A DNA stretch of 64,000 nucleotides, taken from assembly GCF_000812965.1 (NCBI RefSeq), contig NZ_JSYN01000008.1, positions 62,001-126,000 on the forward strand. Reading direction: 5' to 3'. A program made the position numbers and the translations under genes. Under the pieces are notes generated by a model. That model worked only from the letters and a program-made list of their open reading frames with translations, had not been told where the DNA came from and did not search any database. Below, piece after piece: positions 36,901 through 43,856 of the stretch; positions within the stretch are counted from its first letter, which is position 1, and each line of letters begins with the position of its first letter. This DNA comes from Pedobacter kyungheensis (GTDB lineage: Bacteria > Bacteroidota > Bacteroidia > Sphingobacteriales > Sphingobacteriaceae).

Positions 36901-36995
36901 AAATTAACCAGGGCGGTGTTGCTCCGGGTGTAGATTACAATAACTTCTACCCTAGAACCCGTACTTTTTTACTAGGCCTTAACGCATCATTTTAA
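33957..36995 (+). CDS. SusC/RagA-family TonB-dependent transporter (PUL 2)
   Basis: An outer-membrane importer of 1012 residues. ATG 33957 was chosen over the longer frame because a signal peptide (IILLFLFISQSFNVAFAQ) follows directly. The carboxypeptidase-like domain (residues about 30-108; KITGNLLDNANMPIIGASVS) and the plug (DVVVVGYGKSTRKT, LLQGKVAGMNISASG, YYVIDGIPGADIAAIAPSDI) are typical SusC. The barrel ends TRTFLLGLNASF. The frame overlaps the inositol oxygenase stop region only if the longer start is used. SusD follows after 20 nt. Substrate is inferred from neighbours: a glycan with GlcN(Ac), mannose, uronic acid and perhaps inositol. Confidence 0.95.
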   Translation: MKSKFKSLNYGCIILLFLFISQSFNVAFAQTERKITGNLLDNANMPIIGASVSVKGTNKVTVTGDKGAFSITAKTGDKLVFTFMGYEPKELTIGAGSNYNVTINEATASLTDVVVVGYGKSTRKTLSSAITSVKPEELNKGAIADVGQLLQGKVAGMNISASGDPNKPAAVILRGASTVNSPGAPYYVIDGIPGADIAAIAPSDIASIDVLKDAAATAIYGNRAASGVIMVTTKRGKKGAPQLAYSGYAAAEKISSQLDLMNADQLRAYVTANKVAFSPNDDLGANTDWMKSIERSTAFSQNHNLSFSGGSDHSNYSASLNYFDKEGILSKSSLNRIIGRLNVDQYAFNDKVKFSLNLSNSSSKSINEPLQNIVLLQAAKRLPISPIYNADGSYFENLNNSGYFNPIAISDNAQDETKYNVLLGGFNTEVKLPFGFTYNLNLSYQKTTANHGEFYSSYFGKYPTSNFYNNPDPGIGIAHTLIGGLFGTNGSALRSNYENTTKTLETFLTWDKKIGDHSINAVLGYTYQDNVYGDGFQTSSTNFPSDYIGFSNLSLGNPYAISSYRINLGNDLTYGRILMISDFFRLNYNYKNKYLLQGSIRRDGSSVFGKNNQWGYFPSIGLAWRVSEEEFMKSQSVISDLKIRASYGVTGNSSGIGAYTGQLIYGISGTYYNNGVQAAAYAPIQGSNPDLKWERTATKNIGVDFGFLNNKITGSVDVYDKNTTDMLFKYNVSASLVPGGAIWANGGSINNKGIEVSLSASPVTGKNFSWSSTINAAYNKNKITSLKGPYSSGDSVRYSDPEGPGQTNATLQILKVGYPLGQFFSLKYAGKDASGNSLFYKRDGSTTTTPSIGTDYFYLGSAQPKVLMGWSNTFKYKDLELNVFIRGTFGNKIFNATRADLSYTAGATVNNILNSAADDKITDTRNSFYSDRYIENGSYVRLDNATLGYNFRNPIKSVNNIRVYVSTNNLFTITGYKGIDPEINQGGVAPGVDYNNFYPRTRTFLLGLNASF

Positions 36996-37015
36996 AACGA
37001 ATAAATTTTAAAAAC

Positions 37016-38686
37016 ATGAAAAAGATATTATTTGGAATATTGTGTGCACTAAGTGGGGCATTGATATTCAGCTCCTGCCAAAAACTGGAGGTACCCATTA
37101 CATCTGAGCTTACCCCTGAGTCTTATCCGCAAACTGCAGCACAGTTAACTTCGGCATCAGGTCCGGTATATATCAATTTAAGAAGCGATTATGCCACAAC
37201 CTATTTCTTTTTACAAAGCTGCTCTACCGATGAGTCGGTATTGCCCATCTTTGCTTCTGATTGGATTGACGGCAACAAATACCTGGAATTGCACCGCCAC
37301 ACCTGGACCAAAGATAACGCCTGGGTGGCTGCAGGATGGTCTTATCTGACCAACATAATTGGTACCGCCAACCAAACCATTTCTATTATCAACCAATCGG
37401 CGCCTACTGGTCCGGCAAAAAGCACCAACCTTGCAGAGTTGAAAACGATGCGGGCCATGGCTTATTTTATGATGATGGATTTATATGGCAATGTACCTTT
37501 AGATACCCTTTATGGTGCTACCCAATTGAAAACAAACTCGCCAAGGGCACAGGTTTTTACCTATGTAGAAAGTGAATTAAAAGCAGCTATACCTTACCTC
37601 AAATCAACTACCGGTGTGGCAACTTATGGTTTACCTACCAAATACCTCGCTTATTCTATTCTGGCCAAAATGTACCTGAATGCAGCGGTTTACACTGGCA
37701 CAGCGCGTTACGATGATTGTATAGCGGCCTGCGACCAAATGATCAGCTCGGGTTTATATGCCATAGAACCCATGTCTACCTACCTGCAGATGTTTTACCC
37801 CACCAACGGGCCCTCGCAAAAAGAGTTTATTTTTGCCATTCCTTTTGATGCTGCCACTACTTCGGGTAATATGTTTTTAGCCCGCTACGACCTGAACCGT
37901 AACCTGGGCATCCGCTATCTGTATTCGGGCTCAACCCCAGGCTCGTTTACTAACCCGGTAATGAACCAAAGCAGCGGTAGTGGCCTCGCCAACAATAAGC
38001 CCAGCGGACCAAGAATGACCACAACTGAGTTTTATGCCAATTTTAACGATGCTAACGACATTAGAAACAAACAATGGCTTACCGGCCCGCAATACTGGCA
38101 GGATGGCAGCCCGATTATGGTGAGCACCACCAATTTAGGCTACGATCAGTTTTACACAGGTGGTTCGCCGGCTGCAACCTATGTTTATCAGCTAAATTTA
38201 ACGCCTTTAAGCAGCTCGCGTTTAGGCGCCAATTCCTACGATTTAGGAAAAGATGAAATTGCCTGGAATACCGGTTACCGCAACATTAAATTTTTAGCCG
38301 ATTACACCAATCCAACCAACCGCAACCAAAACAACGATATGCCTTTGTTCCGTTACTCGGATATTATATTAATGAAAGCCGAAGCCATATTCAGAGGCGG
38401 CACACCAACCCTTGGCGCAACTGCCCTAGGTTTGGTTAATAGTGTAAGAAGTAACCGCACCACATCTGCCCCGCTTACTGCACTCACTTTAGATGTTTTG
38501 TATAACGAACGTTCGAAAGAGTTTGCCTGGGAAACCTGGCACCGTAACGATATGATCAGATTTGGGAAATTCGAAAACGCTTATGGTTTATCGAAAACCA
38601 ATACCGATACCTATCGCCGTATATTCCCGATTCCAAGTACAGCAATGGCGACCAACAATACATTGGTACAAAACACAGGTTATTAA
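37016..38686 (+). CDS. SusD/RagB-family outer-membrane lipoprotein (PUL 2)
   Basis: A 556-residue lipoprotein that should form the lid of the SusC channel. Lipobox Cys21 (FSSCQKLE) follows a short signal. The helical repeat region (LAELKTMRAMAYFMMMDLYGNVPLD) and the C-terminal PLFRYSDIILMKAEAIFRGG and NERSKEFAWETWHRNDMIRFGKF are classical SusD. It is 20 nt after susC, and both come before a strong hairpin at 38724. The gene is ordinary in length, with nothing damaged. Confidence 0.94.
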   Translation: MKKILFGILCALSGALIFSSCQKLEVPITSELTPESYPQTAAQLTSASGPVYINLRSDYATTYFFLQSCSTDESVLPIFASDWIDGNKYLELHRHTWTKDNAWVAAGWSYLTNIIGTANQTISIINQSAPTGPAKSTNLAELKTMRAMAYFMMMDLYGNVPLDTLYGATQLKTNSPRAQVFTYVESELKAAIPYLKSTTGVATYGLPTKYLAYSILAKMYLNAAVYTGTARYDDCIAACDQMISSGLYAIEPMSTYLQMFYPTNGPSQKEFIFAIPFDAATTSGNMFLARYDLNRNLGIRYLYSGSTPGSFTNPVMNQSSGSGLANNKPSGPRMTTTEFYANFNDANDIRNKQWLTGPQYWQDGSPIMVSTTNLGYDQFYTGGSPAATYVYQLNLTPLSSSRLGANSYDLGKDEIAWNTGYRNIKFLADYTNPTNRNQNNDMPLFRYSDIILMKAEAIFRGGTPTLGATALGLVNSVRSNRTTSAPLTALTLDVLYNERSKEFAWETWHRNDMIRFGKFENAYGLSKTNTDTYRRIFPIPSTAMATNNTLVQNTGY

Positions 38687-38723
38687 AACTGACCATTAGC
38701 TTAAAAGTTATTAAAATTTTATT

Positions 38724-38746
38724 CCCCTCTCCACTTTGGAGGGGGG
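38724..38746 (+). terminator. GC-rich hairpin after PUL 2 susD
   Basis: CCCCTCTCCA, loop CTT, then TGGAGGGGGG: a 10-bp stem with one T-G pair, followed by ATTT. It lies 38 nt past the susD stop. It could end the susCD message or dampen expression of the downstream hydrolases. The same CCCCTCTCCA-type stem also occurs as a scattered repeat in Bacteroidota genomes. Confidence 0.65.
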
Positions 38747-38859
38747 ATTTGCTTAATTAGCATCCGGGTGGCACAATATCCGTATCTTACGTGTACATAA
38801 AGCTCATCCTATTTGTACAAGTCTGATTAAACCATCCAAAATAAAACATCACCTCAATA

Positions 38860-40095
38860 ATGGATCAACCAAGCAGTACCATGCCTCCTGTTACAGCAAA
38901 ACCAGCAGATAAACCTAAACGGTTGCTTTCGCTTGATGCCTTACGTGGCTTTGATATGTTCTGGATTGTAAGCGGCGAAGGTATTTTTCATGGGCTGGCC
39001 AATGGCATTAAGGAAGATCATGCATTGATACAGGATCCGCACAACTGGACCATTGCCACCAACCCAAACCTTTCCCTGATCGAAAGGATACTGGTAGGCA
39101 TCAGCAACCAGCTCCATCATTCGCCCTGGAATGGCTTTACCTTTTACGACCTCATTTTCCCACTATTTATCTTCATTTCAGGGGTATCAATGCCCTTTTC
39201 CTATCAAAAGTATTTTACCGAAAAAGAAACCGGAAATGCTTCGACAGGTAAAATTTATTACGCGCTGATTAGAAGAACACTGATTTTAATTTTACTAGGT
39301 GCAGTGGTTAATGGCATGCTGCAATTGAAAGGCTATGAGCATATCCGTTTTGCCAGTGTACTGGGCCGAATTGGCCTTGCCACTTTTTTCGCTGCCTTAA
39401 TTTACCTCAACACCTCGCTTAAAAAACAAATTATCTGGTTTGTGTCTATTCTGGCCGGATATTTCCTGTTGATGAAATACGTACCCGTTCCCGGTTTTGG
39501 CAGCGGAATATTTACACCTGAAGGCAATCTTTCGGCCTATCTGGATCGCTTATTGCTTCCCGGAAAACTACACCGCACGGTTTACGATCCCGAAGGCCTG
39601 CTGAGTACCCTTCCAGCTATTTGTTCGGCCATGCTGGGCATATTTACCGGAAAATTTATGCAGGATAAAGCGTTATGCCCCAATCCTGCAAAAAAAGTAG
39701 GGTATCTGATCCTTTCTGGAATTGTACTGCTGTTAATCGCAGTAGCCGGAAGTTTCTTTTTCCCAATCAACAAAACCATGTGGACCAGCACTTTCGTACT
39801 CTTTGCAGGCGGTTGGAGCATTTTACTGTTTGCCCTTTTCTATTACCTGATTGATGTGCGCAATTACCAAAAATGGTGTATGCCCATGGTATGGATAGGT
39901 ACCAATTCGATTTTAATTTATGTTTGTGCACATGGCCTGTTTAATTTCGAATCCACTTCATCCTTCCTTTTTGGCGGAATTATTAATGCCATACCAACTG
40001 CATGGCAACAGGCCGGTTTATGGACTGGCGTACTCATCATACAATTGTTTGGCTTAAAGTTCCTCTTCGATAAAAAGTGGTTCCTAAAAATTTGA
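38860..40095 (+). CDS. Heparan-alpha-glucosaminide N-acetyltransferase-like membrane protein (DUF5009)
   Basis: A 411-residue multi-helix membrane protein. The N-terminal block RLLSLDALRGFDMFWIVSGEG is the family signature, followed by FTFYDLIFPLFIFISGVSMPFS with the His/Asp-containing first loops (NQLHHSPWNG). About 9-10 helices follow. Relatives include human HGSNAT, which transfers acetyl from cytoplasmic acetyl-CoA to terminal glucosamine, and bacterial NagX. HGSNAT's catalytic His is in the equivalent of the first membrane segments, so I expect but cannot prove activity. One nucleotide separates it from the GH89 gene, which cleaves the acetylated product. Confidence 0.85.
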   Translation: MDQPSSTMPPVTAKPADKPKRLLSLDALRGFDMFWIVSGEGIFHGLANGIKEDHALIQDPHNWTIATNPNLSLIERILVGISNQLHHSPWNGFTFYDLIFPLFIFISGVSMPFSYQKYFTEKETGNASTGKIYYALIRRTLILILLGAVVNGMLQLKGYEHIRFASVLGRIGLATFFAALIYLNTSLKKQIIWFVSILAGYFLLMKYVPVPGFGSGIFTPEGNLSAYLDRLLLPGKLHRTVYDPEGLLSTLPAICSAMLGIFTGKFMQDKALCPNPAKKVGYLILSGIVLLLIAVAGSFFFPINKTMWTSTFVLFAGGWSILLFALFYYLIDVRNYQKWCMPMVWIGTNSILIYVCAHGLFNFESTSSFLFGGIINAIPTAWQQAGLWTGVLIIQLFGLKFLFDKKWFLKI

Positions 40096-40096
40096 T

Positions 40097-42307
40097 ATGA
40101 AAATAAAAATACTGTTCCCGGCCGTAGTGTTTATGCTGCTGACGACTAACCTGTGGTCTCAACCTTATCTGGGCGCCTCCAACCAGCTTATTGCGCGCAT
40201 TTTACCCACCAGGCACCAGGCATTTGTTACCCAAAGTATTCCTAGCTTAAACGGTAAAGATGTTTTTGAAATTGAGAGCAGAAACAATAAGATCGTACTG
40301 AGCGCCAGCAGCGGCGTTGCCCTGGCTTCGGCTTTTTATTACTATTTAACCGAATATGCGCATTGTCAGGTTACCTGGAATGGCACCAACTTAAAACTGC
40401 CAGCTACCCTTCCTGCAGTAAAAAAGAAAATAAGGAAAGAAACACCCTACGATTACCGTTACTATTTAAACTACTGCACCTTTAATTACAGCATGAGCTG
40501 GTGGGATTGGCCGCGCTGGGAAAAGGAAATTGACTGGATGGCGTTGCATGGCATTAACCTGCCCCTTGCCATTACCGGCGAGGAATATACCTGGTATCTT
40601 GTTTATAAAGATATGGGCTTTTCTGACGAAGATCTTAAAGGTTTCTTTACCGGGCCAGCCTATTTTTCGTGGTTTTGGATGGGTAACATCGATGGTTGGG
40701 GAGGTCCGCTCCCGCTTGCCTGGATGAAAAGCCACTTCGAACTGCAAAAGAAAATTTTAGCCCGCCAACGCGCACTGGGCATGAAACCCGTATTGCCGGC
40801 CTTTACCGGCCATGTACCTGCAGCCTTTAAAAATAAATTCCCCCAGGCAAAGCTCAAAGCCACCAACTGGACCAATGGCTTTGCAGATACCTATATTCTC
40901 GATTCGGAAGATCCTATGTTTGCGCAGATTGGAAAACAATTTCTGCAAAAGCAAACCGAACTCTTGGGTACCGATCACCTTTACTCAGCCGATACCTTTA
41001 ATGAGAATGAACCACCTTCTGCCGATCCGGCCTATTTGGGCAATCTCAGCGCCCGGATATACGATGGTATGTCGGCCGCCGACCCGAAAGCCATTTGGGT
41101 AATGCAGGGTTGGCTTTTTTACAGCGACCGCAAATTCTGGAAAGAAGCCCAAACCGAAGCCTTACTCAATGCAGTACCCAACGACAAGATGATTTTGCTC
41201 GATCTGGCTACCGAAATTGAACCGGTTTGGAAGCGGACGCAAGGCTTTTACGGCAAGCCCTGGATCTGGAATATGCTTCACAATTTTGGAGGAAATACCA
41301 ACCTGTTCGGCAGGATGGATGTGGTGGCTACCGCACCAGCCGAGGCCCTTAACAATCCGCAAAGCGGCAAAATGAAAGGCATAGGTCTGAGTATGGAAGG
41401 CATAGAACAAAATCCCGTACTCTACGAACTGATGATGGATAATACCTGGCAGACCAAACCTATTGACCTGAATAGCTGGCTGCTCAAATTTGTGCGCAAC
41501 CGCTACGGAAAAAGCAATGCAAATGCGCTGAAAGGCTGGGAAATATTACGAAAAACCGTTTATAATGTACCTGCCGACAAATACATCAGGGATGGTGCCG
41601 AATCGATTATCCAGGCCCGTCCTACTTTCGATTCGCTAACCCGCTGGGCAAAAACTACCTTAAACTATCGCGAAAAAGATCTGCTGCCAGGCTGGGATGA
41701 GTTGGTAAAAGCAGCTCCGCTGTGCAAAAACAGCGATGGGTTTCAATACGACCTGGTTGATGTAACCCGGCAGGTAATGGCTAATTACGCTTTACCTGTA
41801 CAAAGAAAAATTGTAGCGGCTTACCGCAAAAAAGACCTCGCTGCTTTTAATACCGAAAGCGGCAAGTTTATACAGCTTATTGATGATATGGACCGCCTTT
41901 TGGCTACCCGAAAAGATTTTATGCTGGGTCCATGGGTTAGCGCAGCCAGGCAGTGGGGAGAAACTCCGGCCGAAAAAGCACTTTATGAAATGAATGCCAA
42001 AGACCTAATCACCCTCTGGGGCGATGCCAAAAGCCCTTTAAATGAGTATGCCTGCAGGCAATGGAGTGGCTTGTTAAGCGATTTTTATAAACCCAGGTGG
42101 CAGCTTTTCTTTACCCGTGCCCGGCAATCGTTAAACCAGCAAAGCGATTTTAACGCCAGTCTTTTTAAAGAAGAAGTAAGCAATTGGGAATGGAAATGGG
42201 TTAACCAGCATAAAGAATACCCGACTAAAACTATTGGAAACCCGGTGAATGTTGCGCTTGAAATGTATCAGAAATACCGTAAAACCATGGGTATAACACA
42301 TCAGTAA
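40097..42307 (+). CDS. GH89 alpha-N-acetylglucosaminidase
   Basis: A 736-residue exported enzyme (signal to about residue 21, NLWSQ) with the full GH89 architecture: a small N-domain (EIESRNNKIVLSASSGVALASAFYYYL), a TIM barrel and a C-terminal helical domain. It matches human NAGLU. The acid/base Glu is in YSADTFNENEPP and the nucleophile Glu in SMEGIEQNPVLYELMMDNTW. WIWNMLHNFGGNTNLFGRM is diagnostic. It removes terminal alpha-linked GlcNAc. Gene spacing of 1 nt upstream and 16 nt downstream puts it inside one operon with the acetyltransferase-like protein and GH28. Confidence 0.95.
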   Translation: MKIKILFPAVVFMLLTTNLWSQPYLGASNQLIARILPTRHQAFVTQSIPSLNGKDVFEIESRNNKIVLSASSGVALASAFYYYLTEYAHCQVTWNGTNLKLPATLPAVKKKIRKETPYDYRYYLNYCTFNYSMSWWDWPRWEKEIDWMALHGINLPLAITGEEYTWYLVYKDMGFSDEDLKGFFTGPAYFSWFWMGNIDGWGGPLPLAWMKSHFELQKKILARQRALGMKPVLPAFTGHVPAAFKNKFPQAKLKATNWTNGFADTYILDSEDPMFAQIGKQFLQKQTELLGTDHLYSADTFNENEPPSADPAYLGNLSARIYDGMSAADPKAIWVMQGWLFYSDRKFWKEAQTEALLNAVPNDKMILLDLATEIEPVWKRTQGFYGKPWIWNMLHNFGGNTNLFGRMDVVATAPAEALNNPQSGKMKGIGLSMEGIEQNPVLYELMMDNTWQTKPIDLNSWLLKFVRNRYGKSNANALKGWEILRKTVYNVPADKYIRDGAESIIQARPTFDSLTRWAKTTLNYREKDLLPGWDELVKAAPLCKNSDGFQYDLVDVTRQVMANYALPVQRKIVAAYRKKDLAAFNTESGKFIQLIDDMDRLLATRKDFMLGPWVSAARQWGETPAEKALYEMNAKDLITLWGDAKSPLNEYACRQWSGLLSDFYKPRWQLFFTRARQSLNQQSDFNASLFKEEVSNWEWKWVNQHKEYPTKTIGNPVNVALEMYQKYRKTMGITHQ

Positions 42308-42323
42308 ACCTAATTTAAATTTC

Positions 42324-43841
42324 ATGAGAATCCTGACCTTATTCCTGATATGTTTATTTTATGGCCTTGCGGTTAATGCACAAACCAAAACATTCAACAT
42401 TGTTGATTTTGGCGCAAAACCCGGATTGGAGCATTTAAATACCACAGCCATTCAAACCACAATTAATGCCGCCGGCAAATCAGGCGGACGTGTAATTGTT
42501 CCATCCGGGCAGTTTGTTACCGGCCCGGTTGAATTAAAATCGGGTGTTGAACTTTACCTGAACGAAGGTGCCGAATTGCTGGGCAGTATCAACCGGCTTG
42601 ATTATGGCAAAGCCGCTGCAACCGCGCTCATTTTGGCTAATGGTCAGCATAATATTGCCCTAAACGGCAAAGGCACTATTAATGGCAGAGGCCGCGAAAT
42701 CGTTAAAAGTTTATTACAGTTGCTGCACGATGGCACTTTACAGGATGAAACCTGGATGGTTAAACGTCCGTCAGAATATAACCGACCGCGTTTAATTGCC
42801 TTTACTGATTGCGAAGAAATTAAGGTAAAAAACCTTACCATTAAAAACAGCGCAGGCTGGGTACAGGACTTTGCCGGATGCAATAAAATAATTATTGATA
42901 GTGTAACCGTAGAAAGTACCGAATACTGGAACAACGATGGTATAGACCTGGTAAACAGCAAAAATGTTAGCATTACCAATTGCAATATCGATGCTGCTGA
43001 TGATGGCATTTGCCTGAAATCGGAAGGGCGGCCAGGTATTTGTGAAAATATTAGCGTAGCCAATTGTACCATCCGTTCGAGTGCCAGTGGGTTTAAGATT
43101 GGTACAGGTTCTTACGGAGGCTTCAGGAACATTAAAGTGAGAAATATAACTGTTTACAATACTTATCGCTCTGCTATTGCCCTCGAAGCTGTAGACGGGG
43201 GCTTTATTGAGGATGTAGATATTGAAGGGGTTACAGCAAAGTATACGGGCAACGCGGTTTTTATCCGCCTCGGTCACCGCAATAAAGATGCTCAATACAG
43301 CTCAGTAAAGAACATCCGTATTGCGAATCTGAAAGCTGATATTCCAAATGCCAAACCAGATGCCGGCTACCCCTTTGAAGGACCACTTCCTAAAACAGGC
43401 CCGCATAATTTATTACCAGCGGTTATTGCCGGCATACCCGGCCATTTTATTGAAAATGTAAACCTCGAAAATATTGAAATTACATACGGTGGCGGTGCGT
43501 CCAAATCTATCGCCCACATTCCGCTAGAGCAGCTGGATCAGGTAACCGAAAACGAAGCAGGTTATCCCGAGTTTAGTATGTTTGGGGAATTGCCAGCCTG
43601 GGGTTTTTACGTACGACATGTAAAGGGTATTTCATTTAAAAACATAAAACTCAATTACAAAGAAGCCGACTTCAGACCTGCTTTTGTTTTTCATGAGGTG
43701 AGTACCCTCAACATAGACGGGCTTGAAATAGCGCAATCTGAAAATCCCCATACCATCATTTTGAAAAAAACAGATCATACAGCTATTAAAAACACCCAAC
43801 AACCGGCCAATATAAAAGAGGCGGTAAAAACGCTGCCATAA
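42324..43841 (+). CDS. GH28-family glycoside hydrolase (PUL 2 plus strand)
   Basis: A 505-residue secreted beta-helix enzyme (signal LIFYGLAVNAQ-like, split as YGLAVNA/Q). FNIVDFGAKPGLEHLNTTAIQTTI opens the catalytic domain. Active-site motifs are NNDGIDLVNSKNVSITNC, AADDGICLKSEG and SASGFKIGTGSYGG, so the paired Asp is present and the third motif is GF instead of GHG. This loop pattern differs from classical polygalacturonases and from the other GH28 here (28319), suggesting a different linkage. A sugar acid alpha-linked to something other than galacturonate is possible. It is 16 nt after GH89 and 15 nt before GH92. Confidence 0.85.
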   Translation: MRILTLFLICLFYGLAVNAQTKTFNIVDFGAKPGLEHLNTTAIQTTINAAGKSGGRVIVPSGQFVTGPVELKSGVELYLNEGAELLGSINRLDYGKAAATALILANGQHNIALNGKGTINGRGREIVKSLLQLLHDGTLQDETWMVKRPSEYNRPRLIAFTDCEEIKVKNLTIKNSAGWVQDFAGCNKIIIDSVTVESTEYWNNDGIDLVNSKNVSITNCNIDAADDGICLKSEGRPGICENISVANCTIRSSASGFKIGTGSYGGFRNIKVRNITVYNTYRSAIALEAVDGGFIEDVDIEGVTAKYTGNAVFIRLGHRNKDAQYSSVKNIRIANLKADIPNAKPDAGYPFEGPLPKTGPHNLLPAVIAGIPGHFIENVNLENIEITYGGGASKSIAHIPLEQLDQVTENEAGYPEFSMFGELPAWGFYVRHVKGISFKNIKLNYKEADFRPAFVFHEVSTLNIDGLEIAQSENPHTIILKKTDHTAIKNTQQPANIKEAVKTLP

Positions 43842-43856
43842 TTTATCTTTACCGTT

